A stretch of 64,000 bases of DNA from Rugosimonospora acidiphila (GCF_039543385.1 NZ_BAABJQ010000001.1:434001-498000); one strand, 5' to 3'; shown: positions 6,897 through 22,226, numbered from the stretch's first letter. The notes: generated by a model from the sequence alone, not told the origin. Translations and numbers: made by a program.

Positions 6897-7615
6897 GCCG
6901 GCAGAGCGTGGCGGGCACCGGCCGGACCATCGATCCCGGCGCGGCGGCGTTGGCGTCCATGCGGGTCGGTGCGTACCTGCGCGCCGGGCGGTGCATCCCC
7001 CCGCTGCTGGCCGCGCTCGTGCTGCTCGGCATCTTGTACGGCGGCGGAAAGGCCGTGGCCGCCGAGGCGTACGGCGTGTCCGCGCTGCTGATGTTCCCCG
7101 TACTCGCCTGGCAGGCCAAGCTCCTGCTCGACGCGGAGCCCGACGTCCAGCGCAGGCTGGCCCTGGTCGCGATGCGTTCCCGCCGGCACGAGGCGGCCGC
7201 CGGCCTGCTCGCGGCCGGTGCGGTCGCGGTGCCGGTGGTGGTGCTCGCGATCGGGGTTCCGTGGCTGGTCGGCGGCGTCGAGCACACCGATGCCGTCACC
7301 GGGCTGCTGCTGGGCCTGTGGGCGCACGCGATAGTCGTGCCGTCCGCCATCGCGCTGGGAGCCCTGAGCAGCCGGGTGATCGCCGGTACGCCGGGCCGGG
7401 CGACCGCCATCCTGATCGGTGGCGCGGTCCTGGCGCTCATCCTGGGGATGCGCGGGTCCCCGGTACCGTGGCTGGCCCCGCCCCTGCTCGGCACGGCTCG
7501 GGCGCTCTCGGGCGGGATCGAGGCCGGCGCCCTGGGCGGCCTGACCTGCTGGGCGCTGATCTGGTCGGCGGCCGTGCTGACCGGCTACGGCTGGCTGCGG
7601 CGCACCCGGAGCTGA
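6893..7615 (+). CDS. ABC transporter-associated membrane protein (permease candidate)
   Basis: A 240-residue hydrophobic protein with about six membrane segments, for example LLAALVLLGILYG (~38-50), the stretch from GVSALLMFPVLAW, AAGAVAVPVVVLAIGVPWLV, LLLGLWAHAIVVPSAIALGAL and a C-terminal WALIWSAAVLTGYGWL. It overlaps the preceding ABC ATPase by four bases (ATGA), so it is probably the membrane partner of a two-gene exporter. Family-level identity is not recognisable by eye. It ends before the rplJ promoter. This pair lies between rplA and rplJ, an interval that carries different genes in different actinobacteria. Confidence 0.75.
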   Translation: MSRQSVAGTGRTIDPGAAALASMRVGAYLRAGRCIPPLLAALVLLGILYGGGKAVAAEAYGVSALLMFPVLAWQAKLLLDAEPDVQRRLALVAMRSRRHEAAAGLLAAGAVAVPVVVLAIGVPWLVGGVEHTDAVTGLLLGLWAHAIVVPSAIALGALSSRVIAGTPGRATAILIGGAVLALILGMRGSPVPWLAPPLLGTARALSGGIEAGALGGLTCWALIWSAAVLTGYGWLRRTRS

Positions 7616-7630
7616 GGCGCCCGGGCGGTT

Positions 7631-7659
7631 TTGGCGGCGCCCACCGCCTCCGGTACTCT
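7631..7659 (+). promoter_or_regulatory. Promoter of rplJ-rplL
   Basis: TTGGCG at 7631-7636, a 17-nt spacer and TACTCT at 7654-7659. The stretch GTACTCTTACC is identical to that of the tRNA-Thr promoter. It lies ~287 nt before rplJ, leaving a long leader. Confidence 0.65.
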
Positions 7660-7666
7660 TACCAGC

Positions 7667-7870
7667 GAAGTACCACCCAGAGACCGCTGGTTATCGTGCC
7701 GCAAGGCGCGAACGAAGGCCCCGCATCGAGCGGGCGGCCCGCGCAGGGACGGACATCGGGACTCGAGCCGGTTCGGCTTGGATCTTGGGGTCCGGAGCAT
7801 CGGAAGTCGGGCCGTCCTGATCCTGCCCGCCCCGTGCGCACCTGCGCCCGGGGCGTTTTCTCGTTGTTGG
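7667..7870 (+). ncRNA. rplJ leader, probable L10-leader-type regulatory RNA with attenuator
   Basis: The leader between the promoter and rplJ ends in an intrinsic-terminator-like element: CGCCCCG (7828-7834) pairs with CGGGGCG (7849-7855), followed at once by TTTTCTCGTTGTT. This is one of the few T-rich tails in the window. L10(L12)4 binding to an rplJ leader is a known autoregulatory device in bacteria. The exact L10-binding fold was not modelled here, so assignment to that family is inference from position and the terminator. Confidence 0.55.
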
Positions 7871-7945
7871 GCCATCGAGGCACCAGCCCACACAGGGAAG
7901 TCTCGTAACACGAGCGCTCCCGCGAGGATCACAGGAAGGAGGGAC

Positions 7946-8542
7946 ATGGCAGACAAGATCCGGGCCGAAAAGGCCGGCGCGGTCGCCGAGCTGAGCGAGA
8001 GCTTCCGCAGCTCCAGCGCGACCGTTCTCACCGAGTACCGGGGCCTGACGGTCGCTCAGCTCACCGAGCTGCGGCGCTCGCTGGGTGCCCAGACGAAGTA
8101 CGAGGTGGCAAAGAACACGCTCGCGAAGCGGGCGGCGACCGACGCCGGAATCACCGGACTGGAGAGCCTGTTCGCCGGTCCTACCGCGCTCGCCTTCGTC
8201 TCCGGCGACCCCGTCGAGGCGGCGAAGGGCCTGCGCGACTTCGCGAAGACCCACCCGCTGCTGATCATCAAGGGCGGCGTCTTCGAGGGCAAGGCGATCA
8301 GCGCGGCCGAGGTCGGGAAGATCGCCGACCTCGAGTCCCGCGAGGTCATTCTGGCCAAGCTGGCCGGTGCGATGAAGGCCAACCTGAGCAAGGCCGCCGG
8401 CCTGTTCCAGGCGCCGCTCGCGAAGGCAGCCCGCACCGTGGCCGCCCTGCAGGACAAGATCGAGAAGGAAGGCGGCTCGGCCAGTGCCGAGCCCGCCGCA
8501 ACCGCCGAGGCGTCGGCCACCACGGCGCCCGAGAGCGCCTGA
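7946..8542 (+). CDS. rplJ: 50S ribosomal protein L10
   Basis: L10 anchors the L7/L12 stalk to the GTPase centre. The frame is open far upstream. The ATG at 7946 is chosen because AGGAAGGAGGG lies directly before it and the product starts ADKIRAEKAGAVAEL. The 198 residues contain the conserved VLTEYRGLTVAQLTELRRSL and VAKNTLAKRA segments and the helix that binds L12 dimers, then an Ala/Ser/Thr/Glu-rich tail of ~25 residues. rplL follows after 33 nt. The ~290-nt leader carries an attenuator, consistent with L10 autoregulation. Confidence 0.96.
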   Translation: MADKIRAEKAGAVAELSESFRSSSATVLTEYRGLTVAQLTELRRSLGAQTKYEVAKNTLAKRAATDAGITGLESLFAGPTALAFVSGDPVEAAKGLRDFAKTHPLLIIKGGVFEGKAISAAEVGKIADLESREVILAKLAGAMKANLSKAAGLFQAPLAKAARTVAALQDKIEKEGGSASAEPAATAEASATTAPESA

Positions 8543-8575
8543 CCACCACCACGTACGAAAGGAAGCCGACCCACC

Positions 8576-8965
8576 ATGGCGAAGCTCAGCAACACCGAAC
8601 TGCTCGACGCGTTCAAGGAGATGACGCTGATCGAGCTGTCTGACTTCCTGAAGCAGTTCGAGGAGACCTTCGACGTCACCGCGGCCGCCCCGGTCGCGAT
8701 CGCCGCCGCGGCCCCGGGCGGCGGCGCCGCTGCCGCTCCGGCCGAGGAGGAGAAGGACGAGTTCGACGTCATCCTCGAGGCGGACGGCGGCAAGAAGATC
8801 CAGGTCATCAAGGTCGTGCGTGAGCTGACCGGCCTGGGCCTCAAGGAGGCCAAGGACCTGGTCGAGGCCGCGCCGAAGCCGGTGCTGGAGAAGGCCAACA
8901 AGGAGAACGCCGACAAGGCCAAGGCCAAGCTCGAGGCCGAGGGCGCCAAGGTCACCCTCAAGTGA
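8576..8965 (+). CDS. rplL: 50S ribosomal protein L7/L12
   Basis: A 129-residue L7/L12, the multi-copy stalk protein that recruits translational GTPases. The N-terminal dimerisation helices (ELLDAFKEMTLIELSDFLKQ) are followed by the Ala/Gly-rich hinge (~38-58) and the globular C-terminal domain with KIQVIKVVRELTGLGLKEAK and LVEAAPKPV. AAGGAAG precedes the ATG. Two strong adjacent hairpins end the unit, and a 950-nt gene-free region separates it from rpoB, so rpoBC is probably transcribed mainly from its own promoter. Confidence 0.97.
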   Translation: MAKLSNTELLDAFKEMTLIELSDFLKQFEETFDVTAAAPVAIAAAAPGGGAAAAPAEEEKDEFDVILEADGGKKIQVIKVVRELTGLGLKEAKDLVEAAPKPVLEKANKENADKAKAKLEAEGAKVTLK

Positions 8966-8985
8966 CCTGACGCTTCGCGTCGGTC

Positions 8986-9049
8986 GGCGGCCGGTTCCCG
9001 GATATCCGGGGACCGGCCGCCGCCGTTGGCGGGCACGCCCGCCAACGGC
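8986..9049 (+). terminator. Tandem terminators after rplL
   Basis: The hairpin at 8986-9021 is an 18-bp stem with one G-U pair and no real loop beyond GATATC. A second at 9022-9049 pairs 13 bp perfectly around AC. They touch end to end. No T-tract follows. Confidence 0.65.
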
Positions 9050-9850
9050 ACCGCACCACGTCCATGGGCCCCGACCGCGCCGGCCACACCTGGCTCGCCG
9101 GTCGGATCCGCGGGTCGGGCTCGCCGGTCGGGCGACGGTGACGCGGCCGTGCCGCATAGTGCCGCGTCGCCTGAGTCGATCCGGCCGCGCCGGCCGCTCG
9201 TGGCGCCGTCGCCTCGATCGGGAGAATGCCGGCAAGGTCGGTTTCGTGCCGCCGTGATGACCGCGCCCGACGACGCATCCATGATGACGATCGTCACACT
9301 GGGCCGCCCGGCCGGCGGCGCGCCGTAGCCCCCGTCGGGCGTGCCTCGTCCCATCGACGCCCACCCGCCCGGCCGTCCCGACCTCAAACGCCCACCGCCG
9401 GCCGCCCCGGACGGGGTCGGCGCAGCGGCGCCGGGTACGTCGCTGATCCCGCCCATCTGCTCCGATAGGCTCGCTGAGCAGCGTCGTTGCGGCTTGTCGG
9501 GCCGCCTGGCCGGGATCGCCCGGCTCACCGCGTTGCCGGGCCGCTCATGGGACACTGTTCCGGCCGGACGGTATCGCTGGCGTTATCTCACCGATACTGC
9601 GGGGAAGTATCCGGACGTACCTTTGTCCGAATATGCCGTATGCGTACATGCAAGTTGCGCGTCACCCGTGTCCGACCCGAGGCTCAACTCTTGACGGGGC
9701 CGGCATGCGACAGGCACGCTGATTGCGCAACGCCTTCCGCGGATGCGCCAGACCGTCGTAGGGAGTTCCGAGCAAGGGTCTCTGAGGCCCGTGCAGGCCC
9801 CGGGTTCAGCCCCCGGCATGGCCCGCTCGGAGAACTTCTCGATGGGGGGC
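9050..9850. other. Gene-free region between rplL and rpoB
   Basis: The open frames here are short, mutually overlapping and give Arg/Pro/Ala-rich translations with no recognisable family. Bases ~9560-9760 are less GC-rich than the surroundings. No tRNA or known leader RNA was recognised. In actinobacteria this interval often holds several rpoB promoters. Confidence 0.5.
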
Positions 9851-9879
9851 TCGACAGCGGTTAGCCTTTCGGCTACACT
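9851..9879 (+). promoter_or_regulatory. Promoter of rpoB-rpoC
   Basis: TCGACA at 9851-9856, a 17-nt spacer and TACACT at 9874-9879 match the vegetative sigma consensus well. It lies ~130 nt before the TTG start of rpoB. Confidence 0.65.
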
Positions 9880-10008
9880 GCTAGTTTGCGCTGCCTTCCG
9901 ACATAGACCCCGCATAGATTGTCCGTTTTGGGTGATTTAACAGGGGCCAATCGGGGTGCACGCGCAACGGCCGTTTTGCAGCACCACCGGTCCTCGGAAG
10001 GACGCATC

Positions 10009-13000
10009 TTGGCAGCTTCCCGCCCTGCGAAGACCAGTCGTACGTCGTCGAGCGCCTTCGCTCCCCGCCGAATCTCATTCGGCAGGATCACCGAACACCT
10101 CGAAGTCCCCAACCTCCTTGCCATTCAAACCGAGTCCTTTGACTGGTTGGTTGGCAACGAGGCGTGGGCAACGCGTTCGGCTGATGATCCGCACGCTCGT
10201 TCGGGTCTTGCAGAAATCCTCGACGAAATCAGTCCCATTGAGGACTTCTCTGGCACTATGTCGCTGTCGTTCTCCGCGCCGCGCTTCGACGAGGTCAAGG
10301 CCTCGATCGAGGAGTGCAAGGAGAAGGACCTGACCTACTGCGCACCACTGTTCGTGACCGCGGAGTTCACCAACCACAGCACTGGCGAGATCAAGAGCCA
10401 GACCGTGTTCATGGGTGACTTCCCGATGATGACGCCGAAGGGCACCTTCATCATCAACGGCACCGAGCGCGTCGTGGTCAGCCAGCTCGTCCGCTCGCCG
10501 GGCGTGTACTTCGACAAGCAGCCGGACAAGACCTCCGACCGGGACCTGTCCAGCGTCAAGGTCATCCCTAGCCGGGGTGCCTGGCTGGAGTTTGACATCG
10601 ATAAGCGTGACACGGTCGGCGTTCGCATCGACCGCAAGCGCCGCCAGGCGGTCACCGTCCTGCTCAAGGCCATTGGTTGGTCGAACGAGCAGATCCGCGA
10701 GCGGTTCGGCTGGTCCGAACTGATGATGACCACCCTGGAGAAGGACCACATCGCCGGCCAGGACGAAGCCCTGCTCGACATCTACCGGAAGTTGCGGCCT
10801 GGTGAGCCGCCGACCCGGGAGAACGCGCAGACCCTGCTGGACAACCTCTTCTTCAACCCGAAGCGCTACGACGTGGCGAAGGTCGGGCGTTACAAGTTCA
10901 ACAAGAAGCTCGAGGTCGACGTCCCGATTACCACGGGTGTGCTGACCATCGAGGACATCGTTTCGACCGTCGAGTACCTCTGCCGGCTGCACACCGGCGA
11001 GGACGGGTACGAGCCGGACGACATCGACCACTTCGGCAACCGGCGCCTGCGCACCGTGGGCGAGCTGATCCAGAACCAGGTTCGGGTCGGTCTGTCCCGG
11101 ATGGAGCGGGTCGTCCGCGAGCGGATGACCACCCAGGACGTCGAGGCGATCACGCCGCAGACCTTGATCAACATTCGCCCCGTGGTGGCGGCGATCAAGG
11201 AGTTCTTCGGCACCTCCCAGCTGTCCCAGTTCATGGATCAGACCAACCCGCTGGCTGGCCTGACCCACCGGCGCCGCCTGTCGGCGCTGGGGCCGGGCGG
11301 TCTGTCCCGTGAGCGGGCCGGCTTCGAGGTCCGTGACGTGCACCCGTCGCACTACGGACGGATGTGCCCGATCGAGACGCCGGAAGGCCCGAACATCGGT
11401 CTGATCGGCGCGCTGTCCACCTTCGCCCGGGTCAACCCGTTCGGCTTCATCGAGACGCCGTACCGGAAGGTCCTCGACGGTCGGGTCACCGACCAGATCG
11501 ACTACCTGACCGCGGACGAGGAGGACCGGCACGTCATCGCGCAGGCCAACGAGCCGCTCAAGGCGGACGGTGCGTTCGCGGGCGAGCGGGTGCTGGTCCG
11601 GCGTAAGGGCGGCGAGTTTGAGGCCGTGCCCCCCGAGGCCGTGGACTACATGGACGTCTCGCCGCGGCAGATGGTCTCGGTCGCGACGGCCATGATCCCG
11701 TTCCTGGAGCACGACGACGCCAACCGTGCCCTGATGGGCGCGAACATGCAGCGCCAGGCGGTCCCGCTGATCAAGGCGGAGTCCCCGCTGGTCGGCACGG
11801 GCATGGAGTACCGGGCCGCGGTCGACGCCGGAGACGTGGTGGTCGCCGAGGTCGGTGGCGTGGTCGAGGACCTGTGCGCCGACTACGTGACGGTGCACCA
11901 GGACGACGGTCACCGCCGCACGTACCTGCTGCACAAGTTCCGTCGCTCCAACGCCGGCTCCTGCGTCAACCAGAAGCCGGTGGTCTTCGAGGGTGACCGG
12001 GTCGAGGCCGGCCAGGTCATCGCCGACGGGCCGTGCACCGACGAGGGCGAGATGGCGCTCGGGCGCAACCTGCTCGTGGCGTTCATGCCCTGGGAGGGTC
12101 ACAACTACGAGGACGCGATCATCCTGTCCCAGAAGTTGGTCCAGCAGGACGTCCTGACCTCGATCCACATCGAGGAGCACGAGGTCGACGCCCGCGACAC
12201 CAAGCTGGGGCCGGAGGAGATCACCCGCGACATCCCGAACGTCAGCGAGGAGATGCTGGCGGACCTGGACGAGCGCGGGATCATCCGGATCGGCGCCGAG
12301 GTGACCCCCGGTGACATCCTGGTCGGCAAGGTCACGCCCAAGGGCGAGACCGAGCTGACCCCGGAGGAGCGGCTGCTTCGCGCGATCTTCGGCGAGAAGG
12401 CCCGCGAGGTCCGGGACACCAGCCTGAAGGTGCCGCACGGTGAGAGCGGCACGGTCATCGGTGTCCGTACCTTCTCCCGGGAGGACGGCGACGAACTGTC
12501 GCCCGGTGTCAACGAGTTGGTCCGGGTCTACGTGGCCCAGAAGCGGAAGATCCAGGACGGCGACAAGCTCGCCGGCCGACACGGCAACAAGGGTGTCATT
12601 TCCAAGATCCTTCCGGTCGAGGACATGCCGTTCCTGGAGGACGGCACGCCGGTCGACATCGTGCTCAACCCGCTGGGTGTGCCGAGCCGGATGAATGTCG
12701 GCCAGGTCCTGGAGACCCACCTCGGGTGGGTGGCCAAGACCGGCTGGAAGATCGAGGGCGACGACACCACCTGGAAGAGGGCGCTGCAGTCGATCAACGC
12801 GCACGAGTCGGAGCCGGACACCAACGTGGCGACCCCGGTCTTCGACGGCGCGAAGGAAGAGGAGATCGCTGGCCTGCTCGACTCCACCCTGGCCAACCGG
12901 GACGGCGTCCAGCTGGTCGGTGCCAGTGGTAAGGCGCAGCTGTTCGACGGCCGGTCCGGCGAACCGCTGCCCGATCGGATCGCGGTCGGCTACATCTACA

Positions 13001-13452
13001 TCCTGAAGCTGAACCACCTGGTCGACGACAAGATCCACGCGCGTTCGACCGGCCCGTACTCGATGATCACGCAGCAGCCGCTGGGTGGTAAGGCGCAGTT
13101 CGGTGGGCAGCGTTTCGGTGAGATGGAGTGCTGGGCGATGCAGGCGTACGGTGCCGCCTACGCCCTGCAGGAGCTGCTCACGATCAAGTCGGACGACGTG
13201 CTCGGCCGCGTGAAGGTCTACGAGGCGATCGTCAAGGGTGAGAACATCCCCGAGCCCGGCATCCCCGAGTCGTTCAAGGTTCTGCTCAAGGAGCTGCAGT
13301 CGCTGTGCCTCAACGTTGAGGTGTTGTCCAGCGACGGCGTGGCTCTGGAGATGCGGGAGACCGACGACGAGGTGTTCCGGGCGGCCGAGGAGCTGGGTAT
13401 CGACCTGTCGCGGCGTCCGAACGAGGGCGTCAGCAGCGTCGAGGAGATCTGA
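10009..13452 (+). CDS. rpoB: DNA-directed RNA polymerase subunit beta
   Basis: RpoB forms one half of the polymerase cleft and the rifampicin site. The frame is open from 9919, but that would take in leader sequence close to the promoter. The TTG at 10009 is preferred because GGAAGGA lies six bases before it and the product begins AASRPAKTS, giving 1147 residues. The rifampicin region starts at residue 401 (GTSQLSQFMDQTNPL). D410, H420 and S425 correspond to E. coli D516, H526 and S531 and are the sensitive forms; the position of E. coli N518 is Thr. GGKAQFGGQRFGEMEVWA-like sequence is present near the C-terminus (with ECWA). rpoC follows after 114 nt. Confidence 0.97.
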   Translation: MAASRPAKTSRTSSSAFAPRRISFGRITEHLEVPNLLAIQTESFDWLVGNEAWATRSADDPHARSGLAEILDEISPIEDFSGTMSLSFSAPRFDEVKASIEECKEKDLTYCAPLFVTAEFTNHSTGEIKSQTVFMGDFPMMTPKGTFIINGTERVVVSQLVRSPGVYFDKQPDKTSDRDLSSVKVIPSRGAWLEFDIDKRDTVGVRIDRKRRQAVTVLLKAIGWSNEQIRERFGWSELMMTTLEKDHIAGQDEALLDIYRKLRPGEPPTRENAQTLLDNLFFNPKRYDVAKVGRYKFNKKLEVDVPITTGVLTIEDIVSTVEYLCRLHTGEDGYEPDDIDHFGNRRLRTVGELIQNQVRVGLSRMERVVRERMTTQDVEAITPQTLINIRPVVAAIKEFFGTSQLSQFMDQTNPLAGLTHRRRLSALGPGGLSRERAGFEVRDVHPSHYGRMCPIETPEGPNIGLIGALSTFARVNPFGFIETPYRKVLDGRVTDQIDYLTADEEDRHVIAQANEPLKADGAFAGERVLVRRKGGEFEAVPPEAVDYMDVSPRQMVSVATAMIPFLEHDDANRALMGANMQRQAVPLIKAESPLVGTGMEYRAAVDAGDVVVAEVGGVVEDLCADYVTVHQDDGHRRTYLLHKFRRSNAGSCVNQKPVVFEGDRVEAGQVIADGPCTDEGEMALGRNLLVAFMPWEGHNYEDAIILSQKLVQQDVLTSIHIEEHEVDARDTKLGPEEITRDIPNVSEEMLADLDERGIIRIGAEVTPGDILVGKVTPKGETELTPEERLLRAIFGEKAREVRDTSLKVPHGESGTVIGVRTFSREDGDELSPGVNELVRVYVAQKRKIQDGDKLAGRHGNKGVISKILPVEDMPFLEDGTPVDIVLNPLGVPSRMNVGQVLETHLGWVAKTGWKIEGDDTTWKRALQSINAHESEPDTNVATPVFDGAKEEEIAGLLDSTLANRDGVQLVGASGKAQLFDGRSGEPLPDRIAVGYIYILKLNHLVDDKIHARSTGPYSMITQQPLGGKAQFGGQRFGEMECWAMQAYGAAYALQELLTIKSDDVLGRVKVYEAIVKGENIPEPGIPESFKVLLKELQSLCLNVEVLSSDGVALEMRETDDEVFRAAEELGIDLSRRPNEGVSSVEEI

Positions 13453-13566
13453 AGTTAGGGTCCGGCCGGCGTGCCGGCCGGACCTTACCTGGCGACCACA
13501 AACCCGAGCATCGCGTAGCGACCGAGAAAGCCAATCGCGAGGCGATCAAGAAATACGAGGGACCAA

Positions 13567-17457
<3,891 letters not shown>

Positions 17458-17532
17458 CGGTCGACTGGTCTGGGTCGTCGCGCGGCGTCTGACGCGCCGA
17501 GCCAGACCGGTCAGGGAGCCGTCACCGGCGTG

Positions 17533-17570
17533 AGATCGGGGCCTCAGGTGAACGCCTGGGGCCCCGATCT
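17533..17570 (+). terminator. Terminator of rpoBC
   Basis: A 16-bp stem with one G-U pair (AGATCGGGGCCTCAGG and its partner) and a TGAACG loop is followed by GTTTCC, 76 nt after the rpoC stop. Confidence 0.75.
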
Positions 17571-17608
17571 GTTTCCATAGGGTGGTGAGCGCAGTCCCGG
17601 GAGCGAGC

Positions 17609-17956
17609 GTGGCAGCCATTGACCCCGCGAACGTGAGGCACCCGCTCGACCCTGATCCCGTCCCCTCCACGAAGGCGGCGGCCGTCCTGGCGCTGGGCGT
17701 CGTCGCCGCGATCACCGGATTCTTCGTCGGCGGGCTAATCCCGGCCGCGCTCGCCCTGCTGATGGCCAGGGACGCCCGGCGGGAGATGTCGGCGGCCGGC
17801 GGATTCCTGACCGGCGGCCGCCGGATCCGCACCGGGGTGGCGCTGGCCTGGGTCGGCATCGTGCTGGCCGCGTGCGCGCTGGTAGCCGCCGCCATCGTCG
17901 GCCTGCTGCACTCCGCCGGCGGTCCCGGTACGAACTTCGCCCCCGATGTGAACTGA
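17609..17956 (+). CDS. Small membrane protein, DUF4190-like
   Basis: About 115 residues with two transmembrane helices separated by a charged loop (AAVLALGVVAAITGFFVGGLIPAAL... and a second helix beginning ALAWVGIVLAACALVAAAIVGLL). The layout, with a short ARDARREM loop between helices, resembles DUF4190 proteins of actinobacteria. GTG codons at 17582 and 17585 are in frame, but the GTG at 17609 has GGGAG five bases upstream and is preferred. The next gene, 10 nt downstream, is a second membrane protein of similar build, so they may act together. No function can be assigned. Confidence 0.65.
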   Translation: MAAIDPANVRHPLDPDPVPSTKAAAVLALGVVAAITGFFVGGLIPAALALLMARDARREMSAAGGFLTGGRRIRTGVALAWVGIVLAACALVAAAIVGLLHSAGGPGTNFAPDVN

Positions 17957-17966
17957 AAGGCTGGCC

Positions 17967-18734
17967 GTGACGGAGCCGCCCCAGCCACCTCCCTGGACCC
18001 CGCCGGAACCGCCCGCCCCGCCGGGGGAGTACCCGGTAGCGCCGGTGTACCCGGGCACCCCGGGCCACCCCGGTGCGCCGTACCCGGCGCCGCTGCCTCC
18101 CGCGATGCAGGCGCCGCAGTACCCGGCGCCGGGGCCGGGGCAGCCCTACCCGCCGTCCGGGCCGCCGGTGGCGTACCCGCCCCCCGGGCCGATGAGCCGG
18201 CCGGTGGCGTACCCGGGCCACCCGGGCGGCGTTCCGGCCTACCCGACCCACCCAGGCGGCGCGCCGGTCTATCCAGGCGGGGCAGCCGCGTACCCTGGCG
18301 GCCCGCCGTGGCCACCGCCGATCCCGCCCCCGCCCGGACCGGTGGGGACCCTGGGCCGGCCGGCGCGCATCGATCCGGTACCCGGCACCGACTTCGGGAT
18401 CGCGTACCTGGCGGTGAACCCGACCTTCCTGGGCCTGGCAACCGGGAGCATAGTGGCCGGTATCGGCGCGGCCCTGGTCGCGTTCGTGGTGATCTGCCTC
18501 GGCATCGCCGGTGCGGGCCCGGGCTGGGGCGCGCTGGTATCGGGCGCGTTCGCGATCCTCTCCGCGCTGCTCGGCGGGGCGGCGATCGCGGCGGGCCTGA
18601 TCGCGCTGGGCCAGATCAGGGCGGCGGCCGGACGGCTGCGAGGTCGCGGTCCGGCGATCTCCGGCATCTGGTGCGGGGGCGGGGGCCTCGTGCTCGCCGC
18701 GTTCGGATTCCTGCTGGCGCTGATCCTGAGTTGA
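17967..18734 (+). CDS. Proline-rich membrane protein with C-terminal DUF4190-like domain
   Basis: A 255-residue protein. The first ~130 residues are almost entirely Pro, Gly, Tyr and Ala, with irregular YPG/YPGxP repeats (PVYPGTPGHPGAPYPAPL). This is a disordered cytoplasmic tail of a kind common in actinobacterial membrane proteins. The rest has about three membrane helices (from ~155) around an LGQIRAAAGRLRGRG loop, like DUF4190. The GTG follows AAAGG. It is probably cotranscribed with the preceding gene. A role at the membrane is all that can be inferred. Confidence 0.7.
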   Translation: MTEPPQPPPWTPPEPPAPPGEYPVAPVYPGTPGHPGAPYPAPLPPAMQAPQYPAPGPGQPYPPSGPPVAYPPPGPMSRPVAYPGHPGGVPAYPTHPGGAPVYPGGAAAYPGGPPWPPPIPPPPGPVGTLGRPARIDPVPGTDFGIAYLAVNPTFLGLATGSIVAGIGAALVAFVVICLGIAGAGPGWGALVSGAFAILSALLGGAAIAAGLIALGQIRAAAGRLRGRGPAISGIWCGGGGLVLAAFGFLLALILS

Positions 18735-18857
18735 GCCTCCCGGACGCACTGAGAGCGGCATCACCCCACCAGACCCGGGGCCGGCGGCCGGTCCGCGGCG
18801 GTCCGTCCCGATCGGGGAGTAGTATTAATGCTCGGAGTGGCTTCCGTGGGACCCATT

Positions 18858-18886
18858 TTGACCTGGGCGCCAACGGTCGGTACTCT
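18858..18886 (+). promoter_or_regulatory. Promoter of the str operon (rpsL)
   Basis: TTGACC at 18858-18863, exactly 17 nt, then TACTCT at 18881-18886. This is the closest match to the vegetative consensus in the window and leaves a leader of about 250 nt before rpsL. Confidence 0.8.
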
Positions 18887-18996
18887 TTCCCCTCGTGGCC
18901 CGGGGCATGCCCCGGGCTCATCGTGCGTGCGCTAAGGCGCGGCACGAGAATTTAACCCGGCGGCTTGCATGAGATTCGCCGGGCCCGTGTGCCGGA

Positions 18997-19021
18997 CGAC
19001 ACGCCCGACCGCGGGGGCCGG
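18997..19021 (+). promoter_or_regulatory. Leader element shared with the S10 operon, copy 1 (rpsL)
   Basis: These 25 bases differ at only one position from 23682-23706 in the rpsJ leader. Both begin CGACACGCCCGACCGC and both lie ~95-120 nt before the first ribosomal gene. The element contains CCGACC facing GGCCGG (GGTCGG in the other copy), so it can form a short hairpin. Confidence 0.65.
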
Positions 19022-19140
19022 ATAGGCGCGCAGGAGCCGATGAGGCGCTTGCCGCAGGTCCGGTCGCACGGCAGGTGTAGGACGTTCGATAGCAAGACGG
19101 CGGCCGCGAGACGGCGGTCGAAGGGAGATTCGAGACCCGG

Positions 19141-19515
<375 letters not shown>

Positions 19516-19516
19516 C

Positions 19517-19987
19517 ATGCCGCGTAAGGGCCCCGCGCCGCGCCGACCGCTGGTCGCCGACCCGGTTTTCAACTCGCCGCTGGTCACCCAGCTGATCAAC
19601 AAGATCCTGATGCGCGGCAAGCGCCAGCTCGCCGAGCGGATCGTGTACGGCGCCCTGGAGGGGTGCCGGGAGAAGACCGGCACCGACCCCGTGGTGACAC
19701 TGAAGCGCGCCATGGACAACGTGAAGCCGACCCTGGAGGTGCGCAGCCGCCGGGTTGGTGGCGCGACGTACCAGGTGCCGGTTGAGGTCCGGCCGACCCG
19801 GGCCACCACCCTGGGCCTGCGCTGGCTGGTGACGTACTCCAAGGCCCGGCGCGAAAAGACCATGATCGAGCGGTTGATGAACGAGCTGCTTGACGCGAGC
19901 AACGGCCTCGGTGCCGCCGTGAAGCGGCGCGAGGACACCCACAAGATGGCTGAGTCCAACCGGGCCTTCGCGCATTACCGGTGGTAA
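19517..19987 (+). CDS. rpsG: 30S ribosomal protein S7
   Basis: A 156-residue S7, which nucleates assembly of the small-subunit head and contacts mRNA and E-site tRNA. Typical segments are MPRKGPAPRR, LINKILMRGKRQLAERIVY, NVKPTLEVRSRRVGGATYQVP and the C-terminal HKMAESNRAFAHYRW. The frame is open upstream inside rpsL. The ATG at 19517 is the family start, with AAGGAG 11 bases ahead, and is separated from the rpsL stop by one base, implying translational coupling. fusA follows after 34 nt. Confidence 0.97.
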   Translation: MPRKGPAPRRPLVADPVFNSPLVTQLINKILMRGKRQLAERIVYGALEGCREKTGTDPVVTLKRAMDNVKPTLEVRSRRVGGATYQVPVEVRPTRATTLGLRWLVTYSKARREKTMIERLMNELLDASNGLGAAVKRREDTHKMAESNRAFAHYRW

Positions 19988-20021
19988 TGCGAAACGACGA
20001 GAAGACGAAGTAGGGATCACA

Positions 20022-22121
<2,100 letters not shown>

Positions 22122-22226
22122 TCCCCGGCTGGCCCCGGCGGGGGCGAGCTGAATCATCCGGTCCGGCCACTGCGGCCAGACCCAGGGAAACGACGTACGA
22201 ACCAAGAAGTCCACAGGAGGACAGCA

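Noticed and set aside
9919..10008. Upstream extension of rpoB to a start at 9919
   Set aside because: It would begin only 40 nt after the -10 box with no Shine-Dalgarno sequence, whereas the TTG at 10009 has a good one and the family N-terminus.
10075..13038. A 987-codon open frame antisense to rpoB
   Set aside because: Same GC-skew shadow effect. rpoB motifs are complete on the + strand.
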